From Parabacteroides sp. AD58 (lineage in GTDB: Bacteria; Bacteroidota; Bacteroidia; Bacteroidales; Tannerellaceae): DNA of 64,000 nucleotides. A program made the translations under genes and the position numbers. Shown here one piece after another: positions 55,069-64,000 of this stretch. The number at the start of each line of letters is the position of its first letter. Positions within the stretch are counted from its first letter, which is position 1. The notes beneath the pieces are model-generated. The model was not told where the DNA came from. It made no database searches and was given only the letters and a program-made list of their open reading frames with translations. The stretch spans positions 3,162,001 through 3,226,000 of the forward strand of contig NZ_CP146284.1 of assembly GCF_023744375.2 (NCBI RefSeq). Direction: 5' to 3'.

Positions 55069-56418
55069 TTATAACTTCAGCGGTGTACCGTTGTAGAAGT
55101 CCAGGATCTTGGCCCGGAAAATGAATTCATATTTGGATTGTGCCTGTTCAGCCAAGCTTTTTGCATACTTGGTTTTCGCTTCGTTGAATTCGAATACCGT
55201 ACTCTTTCCGGCATTATACCGGTCTTCTGCATACTTGAAAGCTTCCTTACTTGCCAGCACGGATTTGTCGGAAGCCAAATACTTCTCTTGTGCCGCCGTT
55301 GCATTGTAATAAGCCTGTTGTATCTCTTTATAGAGCGTTTTCTTGGTATTCTCCATCATCAGCTCCTGATTATGGATACTAATACGCGCTTGTCGTACAC
55401 TGTTCCGCACCTGGAAACGGTTGAAAAGCGGAATACTTAACGAGAAACCGATGGTCTTTCGTCCGTTCTGTGCCAACTGATCTGCGAAAGCGGGCATTTC
55501 AACATCTCCGGTATAGTAATGATAATAACCATTGGAATAGCTGGCTCCGAAGTTAATCTTCGGATAATAATACGACTGAGCTACCTTCAATTGCTTTTTC
55601 ATACTTTCCAACAGATACTCTTGCTCCTTGATTTGAGGCTTGAATGTTACTGCCTGTTGATAAATATCATCCGGTGGAATAATGCTGCTCATATAAGTAT
55701 TGACTGCATTATCCGTTGCCGGTGTGACGATATCAAATTCAGTTCCGCTCCGTTCCAGCTCCAGACTCTGTGCTAAATCCAGCAAAGCCAGCTTGACATT
55801 ATTGCGGGCTTCGGTCAGCGATACTTCATCGTTGGCTGCCTGTGCCTTGATATCATAGAGTTGTGACAACGGAACTTTCCCTGCTTTTACCATGGCTTCC
55901 GTCTTGGTGATTTGCTCCTGACTCAAAGCCAGTTGGAGTTCGGCAATTCGCTCCATCTCTTTGTTGTACAAGACCTGCAAATAATACGAAGCAATGTTGA
56001 TAGAGAGATCTTCTTTGGCTTTATTCAGGTTTTCGACAGCTGCCTGCAGGTTTAATCGTTTGGCGGCGATGTCATTTGGAATCTTGAAACCGTCGAAGAT
56101 TGGCATCGACAAGGAAATAGAAGCCGAACTGTTGGCTGAGTTCTGGTCTACAATTACACCTGTCTTCGAAGGAGAGCGGCCAAAGTCGAAGTTCTGTCCG
56201 ATATTCGCATTCAAGTCAGGCAGCCAGCTGTACTTACTGGTATGCAATTCCACCTTCTTATTGTCATGATCGAGCTGACGTTGCTTCAGATCGATATTAT
56301 GTTCTATCGCATAGCGGATACATTCTTCGAGCGACCACGTCTTGACTGGTTCGTTACTCCAGGCTGGAGCCGAAAGCAAGCAGGCGGAAATTCCTGTTAA
56401 TAGAATCAATCGTTTCAT
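55069..56418 (-). CDS. TolC-family outer membrane efflux protein
   Basis: Outer-membrane channel of a tripartite pump. 449 residues, signal peptide 1-21 (ends APAWS). Two OEP repeats of long helices: WSLEECIRYAIEHNIDLKQR near 28-47, LQLALSQEQITKTEAMVKAG near 170 and EAFKYAEDRYNAGKSTVFEF near 390. Last gene of the leftward operon with adaptor, two permeases and ATPase. Confidence 0.93.
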   Translation of the reverse strand: MKRLILLTGISACLLSAPAWSNEPVKTWSLEECIRYAIEHNIDLKQRQLDHDNKKVELHTSKYSWLPDLNANIGQNFDFGRSPSKTGVIVDQNSANSSASISLSMPIFDGFKIPNDIAAKRLNLQAAVENLNKAKEDLSINIASYYLQVLYNKEMERIAELQLALSQEQITKTEAMVKAGKVPLSQLYDIKAQAANDEVSLTEARNNVKLALLDLAQSLELERSGTEFDIVTPATDNAVNTYMSSIIPPDDIYQQAVTFKPQIKEQEYLLESMKKQLKVAQSYYYPKINFGASYSNGYYHYYTGDVEMPAFADQLAQNGRKTIGFSLSIPLFNRFQVRNSVRQARISIHNQELMMENTKKTLYKEIQQAYYNATAAQEKYLASDKSVLASKEAFKYAEDRYNAGKSTVFEFNEAKTKYAKSLAEQAQSKYEFIFRAKILDFYNGTPLKL

Positions 56419-56437
56419 AACATCTGCTGCTTAAGGG

Positions 56438-57562
56438 TTATTTTTCCGGTTGGATAGCGGCGCCACGAATCTTCGTATCCTTATCCAGTCCGCTTTTAAC
56501 TTCAATGTTGATACCGTCGGAAAGACCGATTTCGATTTGTTTCTTCTCGAACACCTGTTCCGGTTTCTCCTGCTTCAGCAGATAGACGAAGGTAGAATCA
56601 CCGTCGAATTCAACCGTGCTTTCAGGGATAGTCAATACACTGTCAGCCCGTTTCAGGACGATCTCGGCATTGGCACTGTAACCGGCGCGGATAAAAGCAT
56701 CTTCCGGTACTTGCAAAGCCGCCTTAATCTCGAACTGAATGGCACCGTTCTCTTCGACGCCTTTCGGAGAAACGTATTCCAATTGTGCATCCAGCTTGCG
56801 GCTTTCCATCGCTCCGATAGTCAGTTTGATAGGCATTCCTTCGTGAATACGACCGATTTCGGTTTCGTCGACTTTCCCTTTAAAGATCATATCGTTCATA
56901 TCTGCCACCGTTGCAATCGTTGTTCCGTCGTTGAAGTTATTTGCCTGGATCACCGAGTTACCAACCTTAACAGGAATATCCAGAATCATTCCGGTAATCG
57001 TGCTGCGGATTTGGGTTGTACTGCTTACGTTGGAGTTTTTGGAAATACCGTCACGTACAATCTCTAATTCGCTTTGTGCCGTGTTACGTTCCTCTACCGC
57101 CTTTTGGTAATTCGCCTTACTGGTTTCGAACTCTTCCTGCGCTATGACACCTTGCTGGTAGAGTTGCTGATCCCGTTTATAGACTTCTTCTATTTGTTTA
57201 AGGGAAATTTCCGCTACATTAACCCGAGATTCAGCGCTGTTCAATTGCACCATTTCCGGGATTACCTTAATGGTGGCGATGATTTCTCCCTGCTTTACCA
57301 TCTGACCGGCTTCTTTCTTCAGTTCAGCAATAATACCGGAGATTTGAGGTTTGATTTCGACTTCGTAACGAGGCTCTACATTTCCTGTCGCTACGGCTTT
57401 TGTTTCTACATTACCGATAGTAGGCGTTACGATCTCATACACCGTAATTACCGGCTGTGCCTTCTGCCAAAGGAAATAGAAAGTTCCACCTACGGCAGCG
57501 AAGATAATGACAAGCAACAGCGTTCTCATAATCTTCTTCACGATTCTGTTCTTCATATTCAT
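56438..57562 (-). CDS. MacA/HlyD-type periplasmic adaptor
   Basis: Membrane-fusion protein linking inner-membrane permeases to the TolC channel. 374 residues: N-terminal anchor at about 12-32 (TLLLVIIFAAVGGTFYFLW), biotinyl-lipoyl half (VEPRYEVEIKPQISGIIAEL) near 62, helical hairpin near 105-165, second lipoyl half (IRSTITGMILDIPVKVGNSV) near 185, and beta-barrel and proximal domains after it. 19 nt from the tolC-like gene. Confidence 0.93.
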   Translation of the reverse strand: MNMKNRIVKKIMRTLLLVIIFAAVGGTFYFLWQKAQPVITVYEIVTPTIGNVETKAVATGNVEPRYEVEIKPQISGIIAELKKEAGQMVKQGEIIATIKVIPEMVQLNSAESRVNVAEISLKQIEEVYKRDQQLYQQGVIAQEEFETSKANYQKAVEERNTAQSELEIVRDGISKNSNVSSTTQIRSTITGMILDIPVKVGNSVIQANNFNDGTTIATVADMNDMIFKGKVDETEIGRIHEGMPIKLTIGAMESRKLDAQLEYVSPKGVEENGAIQFEIKAALQVPEDAFIRAGYSANAEIVLKRADSVLTIPESTVEFDGDSTFVYLLKQEKPEQVFEKKQIEIGLSDGINIEVKSGLDKDTKIRGAAIQPEK

Positions 57563-57576
57563 TGAGCTTTTTTATA

Positions 57577-58839
57577 TTATTCATCTCTTAATGCATCGAT
57601 TGCCTTGATCTGCATGGCACGCCATGCAGGAATCAGTCCTGCCAACAGTCCGCTGATTAATAGGATAATGGTAGCGGCAATCGCTGTTTGTATATTGACA
57701 CTCGGATCTTTAATCACAATATCATCGCTGGGTGTGGCCGTCAGGATACGATTGACGAAGTCCAATAAGAATACGCCTGTACTTAATCCCAGTAAGCCTG
57801 CCATCGCTGTCAGCATAAGACTTTCACTCATTACCTGCGAAATGATATCAAAAGGCTTGGCACCCAATGCTCGGCGAACCCCGATTTCCTTGGTCCGTTC
57901 CTTGACAGTTACCATCATGATATTACTAACTCCGATAATACCTGCCAATAAAGTTCCTAAGCCTACAATCCAAATCAGAATATCGATTCCCATGAATAGC
58001 AGATAAAAGGTGCGAAACATCTCAGCAATATTGATGGTTCCCAAAGCCTGTGGGTCTTCGGGTGCAATTTCATTCTGCTGAAAGATGATCTGCTTGGCTT
58101 GCTGGATAATCGCTTCCACATCATAGTTGGGCAGAATACTGATGGCTACGAGGAAAATCTTATCGCCAAGATTCATACTCTGCTGTAAGGTACTGAACGG
58201 AATAAATACGCTTTCGTCGGAACGCCCGTTGATATTCATACTGGTTGATTTAGCTTTCGTCACACCGACAATCTGATAATACAATCCGTTTACCCGAATG
58301 TATTTCCCACACGGATTCCCATTCTGGAAAAGTGCTTTATTAACATCCATTCCGATGGTGCAGACTTTTCGTTTCTCTTTCTCATCGATCGTGTTGAGCG
58401 GTCGACCGAACAACATATCTTGTGTCTCGATGAAGAAGTAGGCAGGAGTAACGCCTTTCACATAGTAAGTACCGCTGTTTTGTCCATATACTACATTCTT
58501 ATCATTACTGCTTCCAAAGATCATCGGTGCGATCTGGTCAATACCTTCTACTTCCCTTTGGATGGTTGCTACATCACGATTGCGCAAATTCCAGCTTCTT
58601 CCTTTATTAAATCCTTTATAAGGCAGGCTGGTCTTGTCTGCATAAAAGAAGACTGAGTTGGTAGCAACGCCTTCCGTCTCGCCTAAAACCGCATTCTTTA
58701 GTCCCGTTCCTGCTCCTAAAAGCAAGACCAACATCAAGATTCCCCAAAAGACACCAAAGCAAGTCAGCAGGCTTCTTGTTTTATTGCGGGTGATAGTTAC
58801 CCATATTTCAATCCATCTGTCTCTGTCGATTAAAAACAT
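57577..58839 (-). CDS. MacB-type ABC transporter permease (second)
   Basis: Inner-membrane subunit with one N-terminal helix (LLTCFGVFWGILMLVLLLGA near 25-44), a large periplasmic MacB core (about 50-270) and three C-terminal FtsX helices (MGIDILIWIVGLGTLLAGII; MLTAMAGLLGLSTGVFLLDF; AIAATIILLISGLLAGLIPA). 420 residues, the same as the preceding permease, so the two probably form a heterodimer. The conserved TKEIGVRRALGAKPFDI loop couples to the ATPase. Confidence 0.93.
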   Translation of the reverse strand: MFLIDRDRWIEIWVTITRNKTRSLLTCFGVFWGILMLVLLLGAGTGLKNAVLGETEGVATNSVFFYADKTSLPYKGFNKGRSWNLRNRDVATIQREVEGIDQIAPMIFGSSNDKNVVYGQNSGTYYVKGVTPAYFFIETQDMLFGRPLNTIDEKEKRKVCTIGMDVNKALFQNGNPCGKYIRVNGLYYQIVGVTKAKSTSMNINGRSDESVFIPFSTLQQSMNLGDKIFLVAISILPNYDVEAIIQQAKQIIFQQNEIAPEDPQALGTINIAEMFRTFYLLFMGIDILIWIVGLGTLLAGIIGVSNIMMVTVKERTKEIGVRRALGAKPFDIISQVMSESLMLTAMAGLLGLSTGVFLLDFVNRILTATPSDDIVIKDPSVNIQTAIAATIILLISGLLAGLIPAWRAMQIKAIDALRDE

Positions 58840-58854
58840 ATTCGCCTCCTTTCT

Positions 58855-60117
58855 TTACTCGGCTCTCATGGCTTCAATGGCACTGATGCGAACAGCTTTC
58901 CGGGCAGGAAAGTAACCTGCCAGCACACCTGCTATGACAATCAGTAGCGTTGAAGCTATAGCGATACTTAAATTAACTGTTGGGTTGAGGAAGATTGTTC
59001 CTCCTTGTCCCGGGTTTTCACCTACTCCGGCGGCTTCCATACCACTGTTGATCAGCTCTGTCAGGCCGATTCCTCCCAACATACCGACATATCCGAAGAC
59101 TGCTGTTACCAGAATTGATTCCGTAATGATCAAACGCAGGATGGAGGATGGCTTAGCTCCAATAGCCTTTCGGATACCAAACTCCTTCGTCCGTTCGCGG
59201 ACTGTAATCAACATGATATTACTTACACCTACGATTCCGGCAATTAAGGTGCCGATACCAACAACCCATATAAACAAAGCAATACCATTCATGATATTAT
59301 TCATCATACGGAAGCTCTCAGCTGTGTTCCACATACCGATGGCATTGGTATCAGTCGGGTCGAATTGATGTAGCTGGGCCATCAATGTACGGAAGTCTTT
59401 CTCGAATTTCTCGTTGGCTTCCTTGCTGACGACCCCATTTAAGGTGAAGGAAAAGCTGCTGAATCCATATCCTTTATTATACAGACTGCGGGCTGTGGTG
59501 AAAGGAATATAAGCCGGCGCATTGTTGCTTTTCTCGTCATCGTTGTAAACTCCTACAACTTGCCACATCAGTTTCCCGGCTTTGAGGTATTGGCCTACCG
59601 CATTTTGTCCGGGGAAAAGGACTTCAGCCATACGCGGACTTAAAACGATGACTTTTCGCTCTTCCCGCATATCCAGATCATTGATGAAACGTCCGTTCTC
59701 TGATTTCACATTTACATAATTGATCTTTGCATGGTCGGGAAAGACGCCTTGCATTTCACCGCTGATAAACTCTTTGTTGACATAGAGCGTATCGTTATGC
59801 CAGACATTGGCCGATAGTAAATCAATTTCCTTGAATCGGTTCTTCACAATCGTCAGGTCTGTTTCCTTAAAGCTGATACTCCGACCGGATTGCATGCCTT
59901 TCCACGGTTTGTTGGTATACCCATTCCAAACCTGAACCTTGTTCATCGACATATTCCGGAAGTTATGCATTACGCCGTTCCTCAGTCCGTTTCCGGCAGC
60001 CAACATGATGATCAGCATGAAGATTCCCCATGAAACGGAGAAGCCGGTCAGGAATGTGCGGAGCTTGTTCTGCCTGATGGTACTCCAGATTTCCCTAAAA
60101 TCATCAAATTCAAACAT
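58855..60117 (-). CDS. MacB-type ABC transporter permease (first)
   Basis: Paralogue of the next gene: 420 residues, N-terminal helix ([20 protein letters not shown] near 24-43), periplasmic core, and three C-terminal helices, with the coupling loop [18 protein letters not shown] near 315. Start overlaps the end of the ATPase gene by 8 nt, showing tight coupling. Confidence 0.93.
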   Translation of the reverse strand: MFEFDDFREIWSTIRQNKLRTFLTGFSVSWGIFMLIIMLAAGNGLRNGVMHNFRNMSMNKVQVWNGYTNKPWKGMQSGRSISFKETDLTIVKNRFKEIDLLSANVWHNDTLYVNKEFISGEMQGVFPDHAKINYVNVKSENGRFINDLDMREERKVIVLSPRMAEVLFPGQNAVGQYLKAGKLMWQVVGVYNDDEKSNNAPAYIPFTTARSLYNKGYGFSSFSFTLNGVVSKEANEKFEKDFRTLMAQLHQFDPTDTNAIGMWNTAESFRMMNNIMNGIALFIWVVGIGTLIAGIVGVSNIMLITVRERTKEFGIRKAIGAKPSSILRLIITESILVTAVFGYVGMLGGIGLTELINSGMEAAGVGENPGQGGTIFLNPTVNLSIAIASTLLIVIAGVLAGYFPARKAVRISAIEAMRAE

Positions 60118-60793
60118 GGCCTTTCCCTTTTTCTATATTTGAAATCAAACCGTCTTTCAGGCGGATGATACGATCAGTCGCGTCGGCAACTGATTGTTCA
60201 TGCGTGACAATGATCATCGTCATTCCTTCTTTATTGACGTTACGCAGCAATTCCATGACTTCAACCGTCGTCTTACTGTCTAACGCTCCGGTTGGTTCGT
60301 CTGCGAGAATAATCTGGGGTTTGGCAATCAGGGCACGGGCAATGGCAACGCGCTGCTTTTGTCCTCCAGACATTTCGTTGGGCATGTGTTCGGCCCAGTC
60401 CTTTAATCCGACCATATCTAGGTAATCCAGCGCCATGGCATTCCGTTTCTTTCGGGAAATACCCTGGTAATAAAGAGGAAGCGCGACGTTTTCCACGGCA
60501 TTCTTAAACGAGATCAGGTTAAACGACTGAAAGATGAATCCGATCATCCGGTTTCTTAATTCGGCTGCCCGGCTTTCACTTAAGTCTTTAATCAATTGCC
60601 CGTTTAAAGTATAGGTTCCCGTGTCGTATGTGTCAAGAATACCGAGGATATTCAATAAGGTCGATTTCCCGGAACCCGACGCTCCCATGATAGAAACCAT
60701 TTCTCCTTTATCTATATCCAGGTTGATTCCTTTCAGGACATGGAGAGGTGCTCCATTAAAATACGTCTTGTTGATGTCTCGTAGTTCAATCAT
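60110..60793 (-). CDS. ABC transporter ATP-binding protein (MacB/LolD type)
   Basis: ATPase of the tripartite efflux system; 227 residues. Walker [13 protein letters not shown] near 38-49, Q-loop IFQSFNLI near 90, signature [15 protein letters not shown] near 142-156, Walker [12 protein letters not shown] near 163-173 and H-loop VTHEQ near 197. First gene of the five-gene leftward operon ATPase-permease-permease-adaptor-TolC. Substrate could be a drug, peptide or lipoprotein. Confidence 0.95.
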   Translation of the reverse strand: MIELRDINKTYFNGAPLHVLKGINLDIDKGEMVSIMGASGSGKSTLLNILGILDTYDTGTYTLNGQLIKDLSESRAAELRNRMIGFIFQSFNLISFKNAVENVALPLYYQGISRKKRNAMALDYLDMVGLKDWAEHMPNEMSGGQKQRVAIARALIAKPQIILADEPTGALDSKTTVEVMELLRNVNKEGMTMIIVTHEQSVADATDRIIRLKDGLISNIEKGKGHV

Positions 60794-60985
60794 TGCTTTA
60801 CTGTTTATATATTAGACGCAACATACATGTGATTTGTTACAGTTTTGAATCAAGAAATATCGGTAGTGTTTTTACTTTTAGTTTACTTCACTCTCTTTAT
60901 TTCGTTTATCAGCGCTTCCGTTCTGCTGATGTCTGATTCAATGTGTTTTCTTATGCTTTCATGTTTTCACTATATGTTAGCGAAA

Positions 60986-60993
60986 CAAATGTA
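60986..60993 (-). promoter_or_regulatory. -7 element of the efflux operon
   Basis: CAAATGTA on the plus strand (TACATTTG on minus), about 190 nt before the ATPase start, implying a long leader. Confidence 0.4.
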
Positions 60994-61000
60994 GGAATAT

Positions 61001-61031
61001 AATAAGTACCTTGTATCGCATGATACTTATT
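61001..61031. promoter_or_regulatory. Nested palindrome at the efflux promoter
   Basis: Arms AATAAGTA (61001-61008) and TACTTATT (61024-61031) enclose GTATC-gcat-GATAC (61013-61026). It overlaps where the -33 element of the efflux operon would lie. The size suggests a repressor operator (PadR- or TetR-like) but no regulator gene is adjacent. Confidence 0.45.
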
Positions 61032-61165
61032 ATTAGGTATATTTAACAAAGAAAAGATACATTTGTCAGATGTAAGTAAGTGAAAGTGGCGGGAATCAGG
61101 CTGTTATACGTATGGAAAAATGATAAATTAAACTAACAGGAAAGAAGAACTGTTATGTAAAAAGT

Positions 61166-61229
61166 AACGGATTATAGGAATAGATGTTATGTCGTAAGCG
61201 ACAACTGCTGTCTGAACCTATAATCCGTT
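61166..61229 (-). terminator. Terminator of argS
   Basis: Perfect 13-bp stem (61166-61178 with 61217-61229) enclosing a smaller hairpin (TGTCG-taag-CGACA), with T residues after it on the minus strand. Confidence 0.7.
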
Positions 61230-61293
61230 TACTGAAAGCTATTAAAATGTTTCTTGGACTTCGTTTTCTTTTAGGAAATTATCCAACCAGAAA

Positions 61294-63087
61294 TTACATC
61301 CGTTCCGGAACTTCAATTCCCAATAAGCCCATGCCTTCCTTCACAATCTTGGCAACATTGGCAGAAAGAACCAGACGGAATACCTTTAACTGCTCATTGT
61401 CTTCATGCAAGATCGAGAAGTCATGGTAGAACTGATTGTATTCTTTTACCAGATCGTATGTATAGTTGGCTATCAGTGCCGGACTATATGTCTCACCAGC
61501 TTCCTTCACGATAGCCTTGAAGTTGGCCAGCAGCTGGATCAGTCCTTCTTCTTTTTCTGATATCTCGAAGTTGGTTGGCAAAGCAGCCGGTAAAACGATT
61601 CCCTGTTCTGCTGCTTTACGTAATACGGAGCAGATACGGGCATATGTATACTGGATGAAAGGACCGGTATTACCATTGAAGTCGATAGATTCTTTCGGGT
61701 TGAATGTCATATTCTTGCGCGGATCTACTTTCAAGATGAAGTATTTCAGCGAGCCCAAACCAACCATCCGGGCAATATCTTCAGCTTCTTCGTGAGTCAG
61801 ACCATCCAGTTTCCCTAATTCCTGAGAGATTTCGCGGGCAGTATTGATCATTTCTTCCATCAGGTCGTCGGCATCAACTACGGTTCCTTCGCGGCTCTTC
61901 ATCTTTCCTTCCGGCAATTCCACCATACCGTAAGAGAAATGTACCAGGCCTTTGCCGAATTCAAATCCGAGTTTGTCTAACAGGATAGACAATACCTGGA
62001 AATGATAGTTCTGTTCGTTACCTACCACATAGATCATCTTGTTGATCGGATAATCGTCGAAGCGGAGTTTTGCTGTACCGATATCCTGTGTCATGTAAAC
62101 CGAAGTACCGTCGGCGCGCAGCAAAAGCTTTTCATCCAGACCTTCATTGCGTAAGTCGGCCCATACCGAACCGTCTTCGCGGCGATAGAAAATACCTTTT
62201 TTCAGTCCTTCCAGCACTTTGCTTTTTCCTACCAGATAGGTTTCTGATTCGTAGTAAATCTTATCGAAGCTGACACCCATCATTTTGTAGGTTTCGTCGA
62301 AACCGGCGTACACCCAGTCGTTCATCATCTTCCATAACGAGCGGACTTCCGGATCTCCGGCTTCCCATTTGCGGAGCATTTCACGGGCTTCCTGCATCAG
62401 TGGAGAAGCGGCTTCGGCTTCTTCCTTGGTCATTCCTTTTGCTTCGAGGGCGGCAGTCTCTTCTTTCAGTTTGTTGCTGAACAAGACATAGAAGTCGCCA
62501 ATTAAATGATCGCCTTTCTTGCCAGCCTTTTCGGGTGTAATACCATTGCCCCATTTCTGCCATGCCAACATGGATTTGCAGATATGGATACCACGGTCGT
62601 TCACGATATTTGTTTTCACTACCTTATTACCGTTGGCTTCCATGATCTTCGACAAACTATATCCTAACAGGTTGTTACGAACGTGACCTAAGTGTAAAGG
62701 CTTGTTTGTGTTAGGAGAAGAATATTCGATCATGACCAGTGGTGAGTTTTCGGTCGCTTTCGTAAAGCCATATTCCGGCTGGGCATTGATTTCGTTCAAC
62801 AGATCAATCCAGCAACCACAGGCAACGGTCAGGTTCAAGAATCCTTTAATCACATTGAACTCAGCCACTGCCGGTTCGTTTTTTACCAGGTATTCGCCCA
62901 ATTCTTGAGCTGTCTGCTCCGGAGATTTCTTGGACATACGCAGGAAAGGAAAGACAACCAAGGTAAGATGCCCTTTGAATTCTTTCTTTGTTTTCTGCAA
63001 CTGTACTTGTGCCTCGGTTACATCTGCACCATACAATTCTTTGATACCGGCAATGACAGAACCGGTAATTTGCTGTTCAATAACCAT
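61294..63087 (-). CDS. argS: Arginyl-tRNA synthetase
   Basis: Class I aminoacyl-tRNA synthetase charging tRNA-Arg. 597 residues. N-terminal Add-1 domain to about 110; HIGH-type motif PLHLGHVRNNLLG near 133-145 after SSPNTNKP; a KMSK-like GKMKSREGTVVDADDLM near 398-414; C-terminal DALR anticodon-binding domain from about 475 (YTYARICSVLRKAAEQG) to the terminal GMLG-like EGMGLLGIEVPERM. Monocistronic. Confidence 0.97.
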   Translation of the reverse strand: MVIEQQITGSVIAGIKELYGADVTEAQVQLQKTKKEFKGHLTLVVFPFLRMSKKSPEQTAQELGEYLVKNEPAVAEFNVIKGFLNLTVACGCWIDLLNEINAQPEYGFTKATENSPLVMIEYSSPNTNKPLHLGHVRNNLLGYSLSKIMEANGNKVVKTNIVNDRGIHICKSMLAWQKWGNGITPEKAGKKGDHLIGDFYVLFSNKLKEETAALEAKGMTKEEAEAASPLMQEAREMLRKWEAGDPEVRSLWKMMNDWVYAGFDETYKMMGVSFDKIYYESETYLVGKSKVLEGLKKGIFYRREDGSVWADLRNEGLDEKLLLRADGTSVYMTQDIGTAKLRFDDYPINKMIYVVGNEQNYHFQVLSILLDKLGFEFGKGLVHFSYGMVELPEGKMKSREGTVVDADDLMEEMINTAREISQELGKLDGLTHEEAEDIARMVGLGSLKYFILKVDPRKNMTFNPKESIDFNGNTGPFIQYTYARICSVLRKAAEQGIVLPAALPTNFEISEKEEGLIQLLANFKAIVKEAGETYSPALIANYTYDLVKEYNQFYHDFSILHEDNEQLKVFRLVLSANVAKIVKEGMGLLGIEVPERM

Positions 63088-63117
63088 ATCTATTGTCTTC
63101 TATTAGCTAATTTTCGG

Positions 63118-63125
63118 CAAAGGTA
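63118..63125 (-). promoter_or_regulatory. -7 element of argS
   Basis: CAAAGGTA on the plus strand, TACCTTTG on the minus strand, 31 nt before the start codon. Confidence 0.5.
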
Positions 63126-63207
63126 CGTCTTTTCGCTGATATTTACTGCTTCTATCCGTGCGGAAATGAATCTGTTGACTTACTTTTTTACTAAATGAAC
63201 AATTTGT

Positions 63208-63308
63208 CATTTTGTCAAAATACCCCTCTGATCCTTGCGCTGTACAGACGTGAGTACAGCGCTGATTGTTTTTATGCGCCGCATTGAGACTTTGGGTTTG
63301 ACAAAATG
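63208..63308. repeat. Two nested inverted repeats upstream of argS
   Basis: Outer pair CATTTTGTCAAA (63208-63219) with TTTGACAAAATG (63297-63308), perfect over 12 bp; inner pair GCGCTGTAC (63237-63245) with GTACAGCGC (63254-63262), perfect over 9 bp. Confidence 0.6.
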
Positions 63309-63412
63309 GTTGGAAATAACTTCGAATAATTGACATGCTGAAGAGAAAGAAGGCATGAGAGAGATGTTTTTAGTTGTCCTGTTTTTCAGACAGTAAAAAT
63401 AGAAGCAGATTG

Positions 63413-63763
63413 ATAGTCTGATTTGAGCCTGATTTAAGCCTGAAAAAAGAGCTTTTTGTGGATGAAAAAGGCACTGAATACGGAATTCGGGACATTTGTT
63501 TCCGTTTCTGCCTGGCTTTTCCCGAAAATCCAGGCAGGAAATTCTAAAAAAGTAAGGTCTTTTGGGAATTTCTTAGGTATGAATTTCTTCGTTTTTAGGC
63601 ATGAAAAAGCTTGATTTTCGTCTGTTTTATTGAAAAACGAACCAGAAAACGATGAAAAAATGCCCGAAGTAAGAAAAATGAGTGTTTGAGAAAAGGCGAA
63701 AAAAACAGCAAAAAGATGAGGATGTCCTAATTATAGAAGTAAAATGATATTTGAGAAAATAAA
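63413..63763. repeat. Gene-free AT-rich region with short repeats
   Basis: No gene supported. Contains an 11-bp-period run near 63413-63447 (CTGATTTGAGC type), a TGCCTGG/CCAGGCA inverted repeat (63509-63515 with 63530-63536), and TAGG-type repeats at 63574 (TAGGTATGAATTT) and 63596 (TAGGCATGAAAAA), 22 bp apart, resembling the 15.9-kb repeat. Confidence 0.5.
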
Positions 63764-63792
63764 AAAGGCGCAACCGCAAAGCTTGCACCTTT
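63764..63792 (-). terminator. Terminator of the HU gene
   Basis: 10-bp stem (63764-63773 with 63783-63792; one pair is G-U on the minus strand) followed by T6 on the minus strand; 26 nt from the HU stop. Confidence 0.8.
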
Positions 63793-63818
63793 GTTTATTA
63801 TTCCGTGTAAAAATAGAA

Positions 63819-64000
63819 TCAATTCAGTGAATCGTTCAATTCATTACTTGGCTTGAATTTAGCTACATTGTGAGCCGGGATAACGATTGATTCTTTAGTT
63901 CTTGGGTTTAAACCTGTGCGCGCAGCTTTTTCATTGACACTAAAAGTACCGAAACCGAGGATAGCTACTTTGTTACCTGCTTTTAATTCAGAAGCAACTG
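63819..64000 (-). CDS. HU-family DNA-binding protein, 5' end outside window
   Basis: The last 60 codons of a histone-like HU/IHF protein run off the right edge, so the start is not visible. Reading leftward, the visible part is VASELKAGNKVAILGFGTFS, then VNEKAARTGLNPRTKESIVI and PAHNVAKFKPSNELNDSLN. GFGTF, the RTGLNPRT arm (with the conserved Pro that intercalates in bent DNA) and the VAKFKPS end are diagnostic. Full HU is about 90 residues, so roughly a third is missing. Distinct from the HU-HIG gene at 53 kb. Confidence 0.92.
   Translation of the reverse strand, partial: VASELKAGNKVAILGFGTFSVNEKAARTGLNPRTKESIVIPAHNVAKFKPSNELNDSLN

Noticed and set aside
56450..57067. 205-codon frame on the plus strand
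   Set aside because: Antisense to the adaptor gene with no domain or start-site support.

Overview
The window reads as chromosomal DNA of a Bacteroidales gut commensal, most likely Parabacteroides. Evidence: a SusC/SusD pair; promoters of the Bacteroidetes type (TTTG about 19 nt before TAnnTTTG); few Shine-Dalgarno sites; an HU-HIG protein; diaminopimelate dehydrogenase; and a large secreted protein whose C-terminus resembles a domain (DUF6383) I associate with Parabacteroides. Genus assignment is inference. I saw no rRNA, tRNA, CRISPR array or prophage.

Layout. 0-1.3 kb: 3' part of a GH43 glycosidase. 1.4-5 kb: leftward operon S8 protease-xseA-xseB-ispD. 5.1-7.1 kb: Lrp/AsnC regulator and two FKBP isomerases (one cytoplasmic, one lipoprotein). 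7.2-15.4 kb: leftward SusC-SusD, then a polytopic membrane protein and a propeller lipoprotein with a CXXCH motif. 15.4-16.8 kb: long gene-free region ending in a strong promoter for a 1047-residue secreted protein (16.8-19.9 kb) with a structured 3' region. 20-23.7 kb: sirtuin, ribosomal protein S1, HAD phosphatase. 23.8-25.5 kb: IS1182-like transposase. 25.6-33.7 kb: GH29 alpha-L-fucosidase, tricorn-like protease, Rpn/PD-(D/E)XK protein, secreted choloylglycine-hydrolase-family enzyme. 33.8-36.5 kb: dicarboxylate symporter and NhaC antiporter. 36.7-41.6 kb: TPR protein plus outer-membrane barrel. 41.7-46.5 kb: NUDIX, ROK sugar kinase, MBL-fold hydrolase, TonB-dependent-type outer-membrane protein. 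47.3-52.6 kb: diaminopimelate dehydrogenase, Lgt, A-type flavoprotein, NagB, porin. 53-60.8 kb: HU-HIG protein, MATE exporter, and a MacAB/TolC-like five-gene efflux operon. 61.3-63.1 kb: argS; the right edge holds the 3' end of an HU gene.

Functionally the window mixes housekeeping (isoprenoid precursor, S1, ArgRS, DAP/peptidoglycan precursor, lipoprotein maturation) with host-glycan and envelope functions (GH43, GH29, SusCD, NagB, sugar kinase, porin, choloylglycine-family enzyme, efflux).

The most unusual signal is non-coding: three intergenic regions (27.8, 46.9 and 52.9 kb) each carry four inverted-repeat junctions of the form (T)CAC-N4-GTG(A), repeated at exactly 22 bp. The core sequence differs between loci but the geometry is the same. 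I know no described element with this layout. A second, more degenerate repeat with a near-22-bp period (TAGGCnnGAA type) occurs at 15.9 and 63.5 kb.
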